62,634 nt of DNA from Triparma columacea (GCA_030267965.1 BRYA01000358.1:1-62634), one strand, 5' to 3'. Positions 20,996 to 34,200 are shown, counted from the stretch's first letter. The notes: generated by a model not told the origin, from the sequence alone. Translations and numbers: made by a program.

Positions 20996-23900
20996 TCACT
21001 TCATGTAAACGCTGATGGTATCGCACGCCCTTTTCAAGTAGCCGAATCCGGGTGCTGCGTTCCTCCTAATAAGTTCCCCAACTTTCTCAACTTCCTTAAC
21101 CCCTATAACGTTCTCTAGCACCGCGTCCAAAGGCGTGAAGGGGTAGTCCTCGTCAACTACGTCGAAGACCGCCCTGAGCTTAGCTGTCTGGGTCCGGGAT
21201 ATGAAGTCCAGGGTAAGGGAGAAGGCTCCTGTGGAACTGTTGTACTCGAGGACAGAGTCAAACTTGTTACCGAGGTTACCGATCTCCTGGGCGATGAGCT
21301 CGATTCTAGGATTTTGGGTGTGTGTGTGGGGGGGGGGGGGGGGGGGTGAGAAGGATCATTAGGGGGTTCGTAGGCTTTTCGAAATCGACCACCCCCACAC
21401 TTCTCCACCCATTCCCCCCCCCCTAACTTTTTGCCTTACCTGCCGATCTGGAATTCAATGTTCTGCAGGATGTTGGGGATGTCCGCCCCGCTCTTAACGT
21501 CGAGTTCGTTGTTGACAAAGTCCATGACAGCCTCCATCCTTCTCTTTGCGAATTCCGCCGCCTCCCTTCCCAGGCCCCCCCCCGCTCCCACCCTCCTCTT
21601 TACCTTCTTCTTCCCCTTGACCTTCTTCTCCTCTTTCTTGAGCATGAAGCACGATATGTTGTCCGGGTTCTTCAGGTCGAACCCCAGGCTGACCTTGGTC
21701 TCCTCCATTCTCCCCCCCGTGAAGTCAACGATGATCTTCCCGCTGTCCACCATGACGGGGGAAAAGAGGAGGAGGCCCTCGAGCATCTTGAACTTCTTCT
21801 CGCGGAGCTTTAGCTCCTTCGTCGCCGCCGCCATCTTTAGCTTCTCCCCCTGGGCCGAGATGAACTTGGAGTGGATCTCCTCCGTCTTGATGGCCTTGGC
21901 CTCTGACGACTTGACCGACTCCTCGAGGGCCTTCAGCTCTTCCTCTAGCGAGGAGTTACCCTTCGTCAGGCCGTCGAGGGTTGCGGTGCGGGCCAGGAGG
22001 ACCTCGTTCTTTGCCTTTAGTGCGGCCTTGCTCTTGCTCTTTTTCACCTTGGAGAGGGCGTCCTCGATCTTCTCCTCGTGCTCCTTAATAGTTGCTGCGG
22101 TGGAGGGAAGGAGTGTAAGTTAACTATTCTCCTCGCTCGCGATACCCATATCATCACCGCCTTTGCTAATACGCCCCGATCAGTCCCCTCGCGTTGTCCC
22201 TCTCACCTAGCTCCGCCTCCGCCTCTGTCTTCCTCTCCTTGAGTGCCTCCACCAGTGCCCCGCTGCACGCCCCCTCCCACTGCGTCCAGTCGGCCATCAC
22301 GGCCTGCTGAACCGCCTTGTACAGTTCCCTGACGTTGGCCGGGAATTCCGAGGAGGTGTTGGACCTCCTGATGCCTAGCTGGATGGTCTTGAGCATGTCC
22401 GGGTTGTTTGCCTTGATGCTCTCGAGGATCTTGTCGCCCCCCGACTTCGTCTCCTCCATCTTGGCCGTGACCTCCTCGGCGCAGGCACCTAGGACCTCGT
22501 CGACGACGCCGAGGACGAAGTTGTTGCTGAAGGTCAACTTGCTCTTGTTCTTCTTGCCAGGGGAGGCCGTGATGGGGGGGGTGATGGTCTGGCTCTTGTA
22601 GCACGCGTCGAGGAGCTTAGACTCGATCTCCTGGACAAGCTGGGCGAAACTGTAGGTGTTTCAAGGGGTGAGGGGGAGAGGGGGTTAGCTGTTGATAACA
22701 TTTCGTATTTCCCCTGCCCTCCCCCCCTAGTCTTTCCCTGGTCCCTTCGTGTTCTCCACTTCTCACCTCTTTGTTTCCCCCCTCTCGCAGAAGTTGACGA
22801 TCTCCTTGCAGCACACGTCGAGCTTGACCTTGCTAAGGTCTACCATTGGCATGTTGCTAGCCTTCTCCATCATTGCGTCGAAGGATGAGTTAGGGTCCGT
22901 CTCCATCGCTAGGTTGACGTGGTGCGCCGTCGGGGAGCTCTTCGTTTCAGACGCCAGGTTCCCTCCCGACTCTCCGGATAGCCTCCTTAGGGTGTTTCCG
23001 GCGTTGGTGACGGCAGAGAGGAGGGAGGAGAGGTCACCCTCGAGCTCGACGGTTGTGTCTGCCTCGACCGTGTCCACGCTGTCGCCGTCGGAACCACCGG
23101 CGGGGGAGTCGTTGACGGCGTTGGCGAGGAGAGTGCTGATGTCGCCCTCCAGCTGCGGCGGAAAGGGTTTGGGTTAGGAGTCGAGATGGGGGTTGGTGGT
23201 CGCCTTCCATTCGTAATATTTTTAGTACGGTTCTCTCACCTCTACCGTGTTTTCGTCCTCGTCCATTTCGTTGGTTCCGTGTCCTTGTGATACCGACGTC
23301 ATAAGTGCGTTGATATCTCCCTCCAATTCCACCGTGTTGTCGTCATCGTTCTCCTGGTCTCCTCCCTCAAAGTTCCCACCTGCGCTGTCGGCAGTGATGT
23401 TCATTAGAGACGCCGAAGCCGTGCTGGTGTCGGCGCTGCTCTCGCTCATCATGCTGTTGTCTGGGACCGCGTACTTTAGCTTCGCCGCCTCCGTCGGCAT
23501 GGGGGTGAGGGACGCCGAGGGGGAGGAGGAGTTGAACTCGGCAGCCTGGGGGGACCCAAAGGCGACGGACTTGCGACCCTTCTTCCTCTTCTTCTTCCCG
23601 CCCTTGCTGTCCAATGTGTCCGTGTCGTCGCCCATGGGGACACCTGCGGCGGGGAGCGATGCCCTGCAACGATGGAAGCAAGCGAGGCGGAAGAGTTGGG
23701 TTGGCGTTCGTGTTTTCGGATCACAGCGTACTTCTCAGCTTTTGACCCCCCTCTCACCTCTTCTTGCTCTTGTTCTTGTTGAGAATTCCCTTGGGTGGGT
23801 TGGTTCCTCCTCCTAAGCTTGCCGCGCGCTTCGATCGCCTCTTGGGTGGGTTCGCTGGTGAGTTGGGTAGTGGAGGAACGTCATCGTCTTCCTCCTCTTC

Positions 23901-24719
23901 CTGGCTCGAGGTGTTGAACTTGGCGTGCGGGGTCGGGACGCGGGAGGACACGGATGTGCTGGCGCTGCTCGCGTTGCTAACGTCCGTGAGGTCGATGCTG
24001 AAGTTGGGGCTTCCGAAACTAGAGTTGTTGGAGGGGGTGGGGGTGGGGGCCTCAGTGAACTTCACACGGGCTTCGGAGGAGGGGGCGTCGTGGAAGGTCT
24101 CGTCGGCGGCGGCCTCGTCGTTCAGACCGGCGAGGAGAGACTCGAGGTCCGCGCCGTCTGCGGTGAGGCGACGGTTGTTCTTCTTTTCTTTCTTCTTCTT
24201 TATCTTCTCGGCGGTTCCAAGGTTGGGATCCCCGGGGGTGGAGACCATGGAGTCGCGGGCCGTGTTGAAGCTGTCCATGGTACCCCTCCTGGAACTGTTC
24301 TGAAGGGTGGCCATGAGCTCCCTCAAGTCAGTGGACTCAGCAGTCTGCCTCCTGTCAGACTTGGCGGGGCCAATGGAGGACATGCGACGGCCGCCCTTCT
24401 TGGCCTTGGGGGGGGGGCTTGGAGAACCTGCTAGGGGAGGGAGATCGTCTCCCGCCATCGGGGGAAGCTCCTCCTGATCCTCTGTGGTTGAGGGGCCAAA
24501 GTCGATGGCCTCGTTGGAAAGGGACTTCCTGCGCTTCTTCTCCTTTTTCCCCGAACCGAGCAGGGACTTGGACGAAGAAGACGACTGCTGAATCACACTC
24601 AAAGACTGCCTCTTGAGACGCTTCGAGCCCCTCTTCCCAGTGGAGACAACAGAGTCGTCAGCCGAGGCTACAGAGCCGGGGGTTCCAAGAGCAGAGAACG
24701 CATTTGTAGCCGGACCCAT
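20996..24719 (-). CDS. KNL1/Spc7-like outer kinetochore scaffold
   Basis: Six in-phase exons (24719-23758, 23663-23240, 23152-22767, 22649-22207, 22094-21440, 21305-20996) give 1,059 residues. The N-terminal half is disordered and basic and holds RVKF (about residue 220) and KSVAFG (about 352), which resemble PP1-docking RVxF motifs. Three MELT-like repeats follow, two NTVELEGDI and one TTVELEGDL, at about residues 432, 462 and 495. A long coiled coil (about 740-830) and a globular C-terminus (about 830-1059) resembling an RWD region complete the order known for KNL1/Spc105/Spc7. That family recruits BUB3-BUB1 and PP1 and binds MIS12 and microtubules. No single motif is decisive; the order of motifs is the argument. 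One repeat is split by the exon 2/3 junction. Confidence 0.65.
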
Positions 24720-25270
24720 CGTGTGTTCTTCGTCATGATTGAGAGAACAAGTAGATGATGGAGACTGAGTAGTGATATAGCGATGTGATTTACGATGAAT
24801 GGGTCAGAAAAGAGGAATTATAGTTCAAATGGGTCGATTATGGGGTGGAGGAGGAGGGTTAGGAGGGGTTATTGACAAGATTAGAGATATAGAGGGTGTA
24901 AGTATAATACATTTAATGTTGCGTATCGTAAATAAAGTATCCTATCATCCTCACCTCAGCCATGAGAACCTATTCAAAAAATAATGTCCAAATCTGAGCC
25001 CGGAAAGAAAAGGCGAAAATCCGACAAAAAAGAAAGAGTCGCCTTTTGAGGATATTCCTACGCGACTATCGTACCAAGAAAGACATAGTCCCTGATAGTA
25101 CATAATAGCAACCATTTGAACTCGTAATAAGACTCAAATTACGACAATTAAGGCCAAGAGGCATCCATACCCCCGTGGCGGTCACCGATCTTGCCTACCT
25201 TACAAACTCCTCCAAACCTTCTTATATCCCCTATACCACATCACGCTATCACATATAAACCTGATTAGAT
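24720..25270. other. Divergent intergenic region
   Basis: Upstream of both the KNL1-like gene and the DOG1-like gene. It is AT-rich, and no specific element was identified. Confidence 0.5.
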
Positions 25271-26602
25271 ATGCCTAGAGCTACAAAGCGCAAAGCAGAG
25301 GAATACAATGAGGCTCCTCCTCCTCCCCCCGAGGACTCCCCTGCTATCCTTCGCCAGAGACTGACCTCTGCAGACTCAGAGGGGGGAGAGTTTGTGAATT
25401 GGTTGATTGATAATGCAGACACTTTGAACCAGGATGAGATGCTTGCCCATGCCGGGGGATCCTTTGATCCTATTCCTGTCAACGCCATGCAGCAGGGTCC
25501 TCCCAATCCTGCCCCCGTCATGGGTTCCATGCAGCAGCAGCCCCCCCCCAGCGGTTACGGTCTCCACCCACCTCTCCAGCAGCAGTACGGGGACCCCCAC
25601 ACCTTCCAGCGGCAGCAGCAGCAGCAGATCGACCAGATCCAGCAGATGCTCATGATGCAGCAAAAGACCCTGCAGAGGATCACCGAGGCCCTGCCGGTGG
25701 CCGGGGGTGGGGGCGGGGGGGGAGGGGGGGATTGGGGGGGCGGCAGCAGGGGGACGAGCCCCGCGCCCGGAGGTGCCGCTTCCTCAGCCAAGGTTTCCGG
25801 GGGAGGGGGAGGGGGAGGGGGGGGAGGGGGGGGGGGGGGCATTCTGCCCCCGGCGGTGCGGAGGGCCAAGAAGCCCCAGAACGGGGAGTACGAGGAGAAG
25901 CTCAGGGCGCTCAAGGAGGAGAACGCGAGGCTTAAGAGGCACCTGACGTCTGTTAATAATAAGAGCATCAAGGTCACGGAGGAGAAGAAGGAAAGCATGG
26001 AGGCCATGGAGAGAATCGTCAAAAGGTTCAAGGCGGGGGAGCAAATGTTAGAATCGGGAGCGGCCGGAGGCAAGGGCAGGGGCAAGGAGGATGCGATGAT
26101 GACCAAGGAGGGCCTCCAGGCCTTCATTAAGGAGTACACTGACATGTACTCAGACTACGGAAACAGCCGGCTCGACGAACTGACCTTCCACCTCGCTCAG
26201 CTCGAGCGGCTGGTCATGCCCCAGACTACCACGAAGATGGGTCTCTGGACGCTGTCTCAGGACGACAAGTTCTTCCAGCAGACTGCTCGGGGGAGCCTGG
26301 CTGGGATCCTGGCCCGGGAGCTCCAAATTAGCGCCGCCCAGATGAAGAAAATAGTCAGCCACAGGGACGAGATCAAGAAGATCACGAGCAACCTCAAGCG
26401 CACCCTCGAGCTCCTAGGCGAGCTCAAGTCCACCGTGGCCCTCAAGCACCGGCTGTTCTCGGAGAGGATGGAGAAGTGTACGAGGATCCTGGACCCGGTA
26501 CAGGTCATCAAGCTCCTGCTCTGGGTGCACAAGAACGAGGTGGAGCTGAGGGAGGTGTGCCCGGGGTGGGGGAGTGAACAGATCATCGACGGAAGGAACT
26601 AA
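25271..26602 (+). CDS. Putative transcriptional regulator with DOG1-like C-terminal region
   Basis: 443 residues, intronless. The N-terminus is Pro/Gln-rich with a poly-Gln helix (QRQQQQQIDQIQQMLMMQQ). Two long poly-Gly tracts are followed by a short coiled coil (EEKLRALKEENARLKRHL) and then an all-helical region of about 180 residues. That region contains LDELTFHLAQLERLV and ends ILDPVQVIKLLLWVHKNE. In stramenopile bZIP/DOG1-type proteins an L-x-P-x-Q-x3-(F/L)LLWV motif is common in this position, so a regulatory role is inferred. A canonical bZIP basic region (NxxAAxxSR) is absent. Confidence 0.5.
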   Translation: MPRATKRKAEEYNEAPPPPPEDSPAILRQRLTSADSEGGEFVNWLIDNADTLNQDEMLAHAGGSFDPIPVNAMQQGPPNPAPVMGSMQQQPPPSGYGLHPPLQQQYGDPHTFQRQQQQQIDQIQQMLMMQQKTLQRITEALPVAGGGGGGGGGDWGGGSRGTSPAPGGAASSAKVSGGGGGGGGGGGGGGILPPAVRRAKKPQNGEYEEKLRALKEENARLKRHLTSVNNKSIKVTEEKKESMEAMERIVKRFKAGEQMLESGAAGGKGRGKEDAMMTKEGLQAFIKEYTDMYSDYGNSRLDELTFHLAQLERLVMPQTTTKMGLWTLSQDDKFFQQTARGSLAGILARELQISAAQMKKIVSHRDEIKKITSNLKRTLELLGELKSTVALKHRLFSERMEKCTRILDPVQVIKLLLWVHKNEVELREVCPGWGSEQIIDGRN

Positions 26603-26690
26603 GGTGGGGGGGGGAGAGGGGGGACAAGGGGGGAGGGAGGGGATGCATAGAAGAAGCTTTTTTTTATCCAAACATTTTTACGTCCCTTTC

Positions 26691-28040
26691 TCACTCCTCT
26701 ACTTTCCCTGTATTTTCCTCCCCCTCTTCCCCCTCCCCCCCCTTCTTCTCCTTCTCCTCTTCCTCCCCCCTCTTCTTCTCGCTCTCCCACGGCACTAGTT
26801 TGATTCCAGTCTTGTAGATGACCTCCCCCTTCTTAACGAACACGTCAACGTCCCCCTCGAAGAGCGGCGGCTTCCCCCTCAGTACCCCGCTGTTCCTCTT
26901 GCATGTTAGGTCCCTAATGTTCCTGATGCCCTCCCCGATACTGGTGAAGCCGAGAAGGTTGTTCTGCCTGTCCTTCACGTAGCAGTGAGTAACGGGCTCG
27001 GACGAGCTCCCGGCCCGGACCTTCTTCCACTCCCCGTGCTGCCCCTGCTCGTAGCCCTCGTCGTCCAGGATGTGCCGGAGGTCCACTCTGAACTCGTCCC
27101 CGAAGTCGATGGCGTCGCGGGGGATTAGGTCAGGGGAGGGCTTGATGATAGAGTCCAGCTCCCAGCGCATCGTCGTGAGCATGTCCTGCCTCGAGTGGGT
27201 CGAGGGAACCTTGTCCCTCCTCTCCTTCCTAGCGTCCTTGTTTTGCTTGTCGGCCTCCTGGAAGGCCTTGAACTCGACGCTGTTGTTGCACTCGAACATC
27301 TTCTTGGAAACCTCAAAGCACGTTTTGGTGTAGTCCTCGGGGTTAGCCTTCACACACTTGTCCCAGCGCCTGAAGTGGTTGCCGCAGGGGGAGCCTCTCA
27401 TGAAGATACAGAGAGAGCAGCCCGTGGGCTCGTCCTCGGGGAGGTCCGACCAGTCCTCCTCGGGGTCGACCTTAGGACCGGGCGGGAGGGGGTCCGCCTC
27501 CTCGACCTCCTCGTCGTGCACCGTCTCGTAGTATGCCTCGTTCCTCTTCATGCAACTCTTGAGGGCATCGCTGGCAACCTTGAGGGACTCCTCGCTCGTC
27601 GCGTCGTTATTCCCTGCACCACCGTCCTCCCCAATTACAGACTCGCGCGTCTGGGACCAAAGCCTCCAGTAATTACCGCAAACAGACTGTGCCATGAAGA
27701 CATTCCACATGTCGTCACGAGACATGTCCGAGCTTATTATGCTAGGCTTGTATTTTAGCGTACTCCAGTCTTTTCCGTCCTTTTCGCAGTCATGGCAATA
27801 AGGCTCCATGTATTTCTGGACCTTTGGGGCATCATGTACCAAATTTTTCCCACCTCCGGAAGACGAGCCCTCGTCGGAGGGTTGGCCTTTCTCACTATCT
27901 GTTGTACTTGAAGCTGAGGCATCACAACTAGCCCTGCTTGCGTAGCCTAATGATGCTGACGTAGCAACTGCGAGCGCGCGAAAATTTAACATTGGGGAGG
28001 AGGCTTGAAAGAAGGGATGGAAGGAGAAGTGAAAAAACAT
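26691..28040 (-). CDS. GCK-domain protein, probably mitochondrial or organellar
   Basis: 449 residues, single exon. A clear GCK domain sits around residues 209-265: GCSLCIFMRGSPCGNHFRRW, then C-x-K, CFEVSKKMFEC. A degenerate first copy (YCHDCEKDGKDW, VCGNYWRLW, LKSCMKRNEAYYE) lies at about 80-170. The paired cysteines resemble twin-CXnC proteins that are oxidised in the mitochondrial intermembrane space. The N-terminus (from Met17, MLNFRALAVATSASLGYASR) looks like a mitochondrial presequence. The C-terminus is Glu/Lys-rich. The biochemical role is unknown. Confidence 0.7.
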   Translation of the reverse strand: MFFHFSFHPFFQASSPMLNFRALAVATSASLGYASRASCDASASSTTDSEKGQPSDEGSSSGGGKNLVHDAPKVQKYMEPYCHDCEKDGKDWSTLKYKPSIISSDMSRDDMWNVFMAQSVCGNYWRLWSQTRESVIGEDGGAGNNDATSEESLKVASDALKSCMKRNEAYYETVHDEEVEEADPLPPGPKVDPEEDWSDLPEDEPTGCSLCIFMRGSPCGNHFRRWDKCVKANPEDYTKTCFEVSKKMFECNNSVEFKAFQEADKQNKDARKERRDKVPSTHSRQDMLTTMRWELDSIIKPSPDLIPRDAIDFGDEFRVDLRHILDDEGYEQGQHGEWKKVRAGSSSEPVTHCYVKDRQNNLLGFTSIGEGIRNIRDLTCKRNSGVLRGKPPLFEGDVDVFVKKGEVIYKTGIKLVPWESEKKRGEEEEKEKKGGEGEEGEENTGKVEE

Positions 28041-28202
28041 GCCCCAAGACTGACTGGGTCATCACCCAAAAAAGAATCCCGATGGCAGGTGGCGAGAATT
28101 TGACGAGAGTGACTGGCGATCATCACGTACGGCAAACTACCTCCTCGATTTCATTGTACAACACGTTGATTAAGGGATTTTTGCTTTCAATATTTTTTCC
28201 CC

Positions 28203-31200
28203 CTAACCCTTGGACATGTCTACTGCAAAGCTGATGGCCCTTCCGCAGCTTGCGCAATTTCCCCCGCTGGCCTGCTTCATCCCGCAGTTGGAGCACACGA
28301 GGAAGTTGTAGGGTCCTACCATTTGCAGGAGACTCGTCGCAAGCGCAGCATTGTTTTTCACACCCTCGACGTAAGTTTCCTTTCCTCCTCCTCCGCCGAT
28401 TTCCTCTTCTGGGATTTGTTCGTAGCTCTCTGCCACCTCTATGAGGACTTCCAATCCTTCCTTCAAGAGCATCCTGCAGTTCTTCTCGTGGTCGACCACC
28501 AGGTTGACGAGGGTGGTGAGGGCGCTCTCCACGAGGGGGAACTTCTTCTGTTCGAATGTCTTCTTGATGACCTCGATCAAACTTTCCACTCCGCCCAACA
28601 GCCCAATAATACCCTTGTTTTCCACGTTGTCGTGCACCAAGTTCCTGACCGTCCACAGCGCCGGGTTGAGGATATCGTCCCCGACCCCCACCTTGGTGAG
28701 GACCTTCATGATGACCTCCGCCCCTCCCAACTCCACCAGCTCCTTCTGCTTCTTCTCTCCACCTGACCACACCTCCTCCGCGAGGCTTTCGCAGGCGAGC
28801 TTCACGATGAGGTCGTTGTCGGTCTGGACTAGCTGCAGCATTCCGGCGATGCCAAAGGCCGCCTTCTGGTCAGCGAGCTCGTCCACGCTCCTGATGTCCG
28901 CCAAGGCCTCGAGCACGTTCAGGGCGACCTCCCGGGCTTCCTTGCTCTCGCTGTCCTGCATGCCTGCCAGCGCTTCCACGCCACCCTCCTCGAGGATCCT
29001 TATCTTCAGAGCATCGTGAATGCTTAGGTTTAAGAGACCCATGGCGGCGTACTTCTGGACGATACCGGCGGAGCAGTAGCACCTCTTCACCAGGGTCCTG
29101 ATCAGCCCCTCCTTGCCCAGCTTGTACCCGACCGCGTCCTCGTACGTCAGGCTCACCACCGCCCTCAGGGCGTTCTCCCAAATATCCTCCCCGAAGCCCT
29201 CCCCGCACATGCTGATGACCAATGCTACGGCTCCTTCGATTTCGGCCAACCTCTCCCTGTTCTTGTCGTGGAAGTAGAGGGCATTTGCCAAGCAGCAAAT
29301 AGCATTGACCCTAACGGGAAGGAAGTCCGAGTTGCAGAGACTCACGACGTCCTTGAGGAACCTTCCGATTCTCTCCTGGTTCAGGGGGTGCCAGGCCAGA
29401 TTTCCGAGCGCCCACAAGCTATTCGCCCTCACGGCCTGGTCCTCCTTCTCGCAGAGGAGCATGAGCGCCTCAACTCCGCCCCTGATCCCGATCATCTCCC
29501 TCTGGTCCTCGTCCTGACTGATATTGCCCAAGACCAGAGCGGCATGCCTCTGAACTTGAAGGTTGTGGCTCCCGCACATGAGGATGATGGGGGCTAATCC
29601 TAAGTCGTGAATCCGGGCGGCGTTGGCCTTCCCGTAATTACGAGTGATGTTGGCAAGGCACTCGGCTGCGTTGGCCTGAATCTCACTGATCTGGTCGAAG
29701 TCGAGCAAGTTGACAATCTGGTTCGAGGTGATCAAGTGAGTCAGGGCATCAACGCCACCGCACTCGGCCATCCTAACGGCATTTCCGCTGTGCAGGGTGA
29801 CCAAGTTGGCGAGAGCCGCCGTTCCAGCCTCAATGATGTCCACGTCGGCACCCCTGCACATGTCCACCAACACCTCGACGCCTCCGCAGCTTCCAATAAG
29901 CTCCTGATTCTTCTCGTTCCCGTACGCAAGGTTCGCCAGGGTTGCGGCCGCTTGAGTCTGAATCTCCTCGTCGAGGTTCCGACACAGGCCGACCACGGTC
30001 TCGATGCAGTGCTTTGTTTTCCCCATGATGCCATTGTTGCTCTCGTGGTAGGCTGCAACAGCCAGCGCCATGGTAGCGTAGCGGACCACGTCCCACTCCT
30101 GAACTCTGCACAAGTCCAACAGCAACCTTAGCACGTTCCTCTCGCTCCCCAGCATGATCTGGTTCTCCTCGTTCGGCCCCTCCCTCCTCCTTGCCTTCCT
30201 CAGGGCCCACTGCCTCCTCTCCCTTATGATTGCCCTCAGGCTCATGGAAGGGCTAGGCACAAACTCTCCTTCCTCCCCATCGATCCCTTCCTCGTCTCCA
30301 TCTGTTGCAACCTTGTCCTCGAACGTCTTTCCAACCTTCCTGAGCTTCTCCTCCTCCTTGGGAATGACATAGTCCATGTGAAGCTTCCACCCACGTATGA
30401 CATCCCACCCTAGAAGCCTCTGCTCGGTGTACCCGTTCCACCCCATGGAGCCGAGAGCCCGGGCGGCGAGACGCCTTATGTCCTTCCTGGGACCTTGAGC
30501 GGCCGCCGTGAGGATGGCCATGGCCCCGTTGGCCCTCAGGGCGTCGTTGTAGAACTTGCCACTCCCGGCCAAGTTCACGACGCGCTGCAAGAAGAATAAG
30601 AAGAGCGTGTCGACGTCCGTCCCAAGAGCATAAATCGCAGTCGTTTGCTTCCATCTCTCGTACTTGAGAGCCAGCTGAGCGGCCTCGCTCTGCTGCCTTT
30701 GCTCTGCGAGCCTGTTCTCCCTCAGTTTGATCTCCTTCAGGTAATACTTCACGTCGTCGTGCATAGCCGCGATCCACAATTCCAACCTTGCGGTGTGGTT
30801 CCTCTCGCTCCTCAGCTGCACCTTCAAGGTGTCCAGGTCCCTCCTCCACATATCCTTGACCTTTTCAAGTTCCTTTCTCGTTACATCCTCCCTCACATGA
30901 AATTCACTGAGCTCGTATCTAAGGACCGTGCTCATGCTCTCCATTGTTTGCAGCTCAACCCCCATCCCTTCGATCTTCGTGGTCAAGGAATTGCGAGTTT
31001 CGTTGATCTCCTTGTTGAGGGCCGTGATGGCTTCCTCATACCTCGCCTCCTTGGCCTTGCTGGTACGAATGTGCTCGTTCAGCCTTTCTTGCAAAAGCTC
31101 AAAGGCTCTCTCTGATGTGAATCTCGTCACTTTTACGTCCTCCGTGTGCGTTCGCTTTGAGGCAGCGAGTTTGTTCTTGAGAACCTCGATCGCTCCCTTG

Positions 31201-34200
31201 AGATGCTCGACTATGAACTTTTCGTTTTTCAGCTCCCCGCCGCTATTTTCGATGACCATCCCCGCATGGTACTTGACCCACTCCATTTCTTCAGCCATCC
31301 TGACCTTCTCCGAGTGAGGAAGCCACTGGTCGGCATGAGGTGGCAGAGAGGTGGCGTTACCTGGGTTCTCCCGGTCCCTACTCCTCGCCTCTCTTTCCCT
31401 GGCCAGCTTCCTGGCCTCTAGAGCCGCACCGAGGCACCTCTGAACGTCCGTGACCTCGTGTAATGCGGTATTGACTGCTGGGTGGTGCCACTTCTTATCT
31501 GGCAAGTACTCCTCCCCGTATGATCCCCCAACGTCAACTCCTTCCTTGTCCTCGGTGGCCTCGGCAACTTTGGCGTCCTTGAGGATTTCGCAGGTGTCAA
31601 AGTCGAGCTTCAAAAGAGACTCGATTACTCTGAGGCAGTTTCCACGCTCAATCGCCTGGCTGTTTTCCTCCCTGATCATCTTCACCTCACTCTGGGCGGA
31701 GGCAAACTCCTCCTCGTACAAAAGTTTGCGACGGCGGCCCTCTTCGATGAGCTGCTCACGGATCTTAGCGATGGTCATCCTCAGCCGACGGAGCATTTTC
31801 GTCCTGGTCTCCTCAAGTGCTACGCGCTGGAGAACATTAGTCGCCGCACTTGGGAGCTCAAGAGCACGCGTACGCTGCTCAAGGGCCATACAAAGCTGAT
31901 CTTGCAGGTGACTGATAATTTCGGGTCCTCTAAAGTGCTCCATGACCTGCTTTGCCCTCACAGTTTCGGACCTTCCTTGAGAATCCCTCAACTGGGCGCC
32001 CCTCATCTCTTCCATGGCAGCCTCAACTCGATACCTCTCGATCTCGACATCGATTTTTTCCCTCAATTCGTGCAAGTAATCGGACTTGAGGCTGAGGATT
32101 CTAACCTGATACCTGGTCTTGGAATACTCGGCTTTGCGCTCCTCCTCCTTGCTTACCAAGGATGCCAAAGACTCCTCGTATTTTGCAAACTTCTCCTCAT
32201 AGCCCGCGGCAAGAGAAGCTGCTTCTGTCTGCATATTTTCATTCTTAGATGCGATAGCCTTGGTGAGCGTTTTCTTTTGGTCCTCAGTTACCTTGACGCC
32301 GTTCGGAAGGATGACAGTCTTTCCATTGTATACGTTCTTGTGGATGTCCATCAGGATGGTTTGAAAGTCCGGTCCGTTGATGAGGAGGGGGACGTCCTCC
32401 TCGACGGTGTCGTCCCCGACGCTAATGTTGCGCGGGGCAGTGACGAGCTGAACCTTCTGGGGTGCCACTGGTGGCTTTGGCGCCGAGTTTTCAATCGCAA
32501 GACCTTGCAGGCCCTTTTTCGTTTTGTCAATGTAAGCGTTTGCCTCGCGGATCTGTTTCTCTAGTTTCTTCTTCTCCTCCTCCTTCTCGGCAATTTTTCC
32601 TTGCCACATGGCAGTAATTTCGAAGTGGTCAGACCAAACAGCAGAACGAAGCTTGTCAGCCTCATCCAACAGCGGTCGCAAAGCCTTGTTGTGGATGATG
32701 GCTTCCTCCCTAATAAGCTGAACGGCATCTAGCTGTTCAAAGGTACCAACGGGCGGCTTGGGAGTGACTATAGTCTTGGGTGGAGCCTGCGGAATCGGAG
32801 ATTGCGGCAATGTTTTAGCGAGAGCTGGCTTGATGTCCATACGAGGTGAAGCGGTCTTCTTTTCCTCCTCCTGAGTGGAGTCGTAGCTAGCAACGTCATT
32901 CGCGGCGTCTCTTTCTCCTTCTCCGGCTTCTGATTTCGTGTCCTCAGAAGACTTAGCTTCGTCTGGAACTTTTGCCTCGCCCCCCTCATCCTCGCCCTCC
33001 TCCTTCTTCTTTTCCTTCTTCTCGACGGCACCCTCCAAGAGCCACGGTGTCTCCATTTCGACCTTGTCCCTCTTTTTTATTTTGACAATGTTCGCCGCCC
33101 TCGCTTCGGATTGTTCGGAAATCCTGACTTTGTCGCCCTCCCGGTCAGGGAACATTTTGCCCGGCATGGGGTCAGCCTGCTGTCCCGAGGTGTCCCCAGC
33201 ATTGCCCCAAGACATGCCCTTCGGCTGTTGCTTGAACTGACTCGTGATCTTGCTGGAGACATATTTGTCATTAACAGCGAATGACCCAGAATGTCCTGCA
33301 GCTGGTCCGTTGCCCATGACAGCTTTTGAGAACATTCTGTCGGTGGCCTCTTGGAGGTCCTTATGAGCCTCCTGGTTGGCGATTTCCCAAGCCTGGTTCA
33401 TGAAGGCTTCTTTCTGTTCCTTGTTGGAGATTGTGAACCGACGCTTTCGCTCTCTTGCGTTCAAAAGGGCCGGTAGAGGGGACTCTAAAGTACTCTCCTT
33501 GGAATGATCGATTAAAGGAGCTCGAACAGACAGAAGCGTTTCGTCCAAGCTAGCAAAAAATGCGGCGGTTCCCCACTTCGTGGCATCATCGTCCTTGATG
33601 AGCTGTGCCGGAGGAACTTTGATGCTGCTGTTGGTCATGCCGGCCCAAACGGCTTGGATGGCCAAGGCCTGTACTGTCTCATTTTTTATCTTCCCCTGTG
33701 GAGCTGCACGTTCTGCAAGCATCTCAACGAGCTCAGGGGACATGCTCGTGGCTTCGGCACTAGCTCCGTCATCGCTTTCATCGTCGGAGTGTTCATTTTT
33801 GAGCTGGTCTATTTTGTCGTCGAGAGTCTTGGGCTTGGAAGGAGGGGAGCCTTCCTCGGGCTGGGGTGGCGGAATCTCGTCCTCGGGAGATTGGGACGGA
33901 GAGGCCTCCTGCTTGGACTCCGCGGGCGCAGCAGCAGGGGGGCTTTCACTGTCCTCCTTCTTCTCATCTCCGCCCTCCTCTTGCTTTGCTTCCTCCTTGG
34001 CTTCTTGCCTCTTGGCAATTTCCTTCATCTCGTCCTTGATTATATCCATGTCAGACTTGGGCTCCGGTTTCTTCTTCGGAGGAGGCTTGGTCTCGTCGTC
34101 GCTTAGCTCGAACTCACTGTCAGTCTCGCCGCCCCGCATCTCTGCCAGGGCTGCGGCAGCCGCTTCAGCCTCTTCCCTTTTCTTCTCTTCCATTCTCACG

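Noticed and set aside
25780..25960. A bZIP transcription factor
   Set aside because: A short leucine-zipper-like coil is visible, but no basic region with NxxAAxxSR exists.
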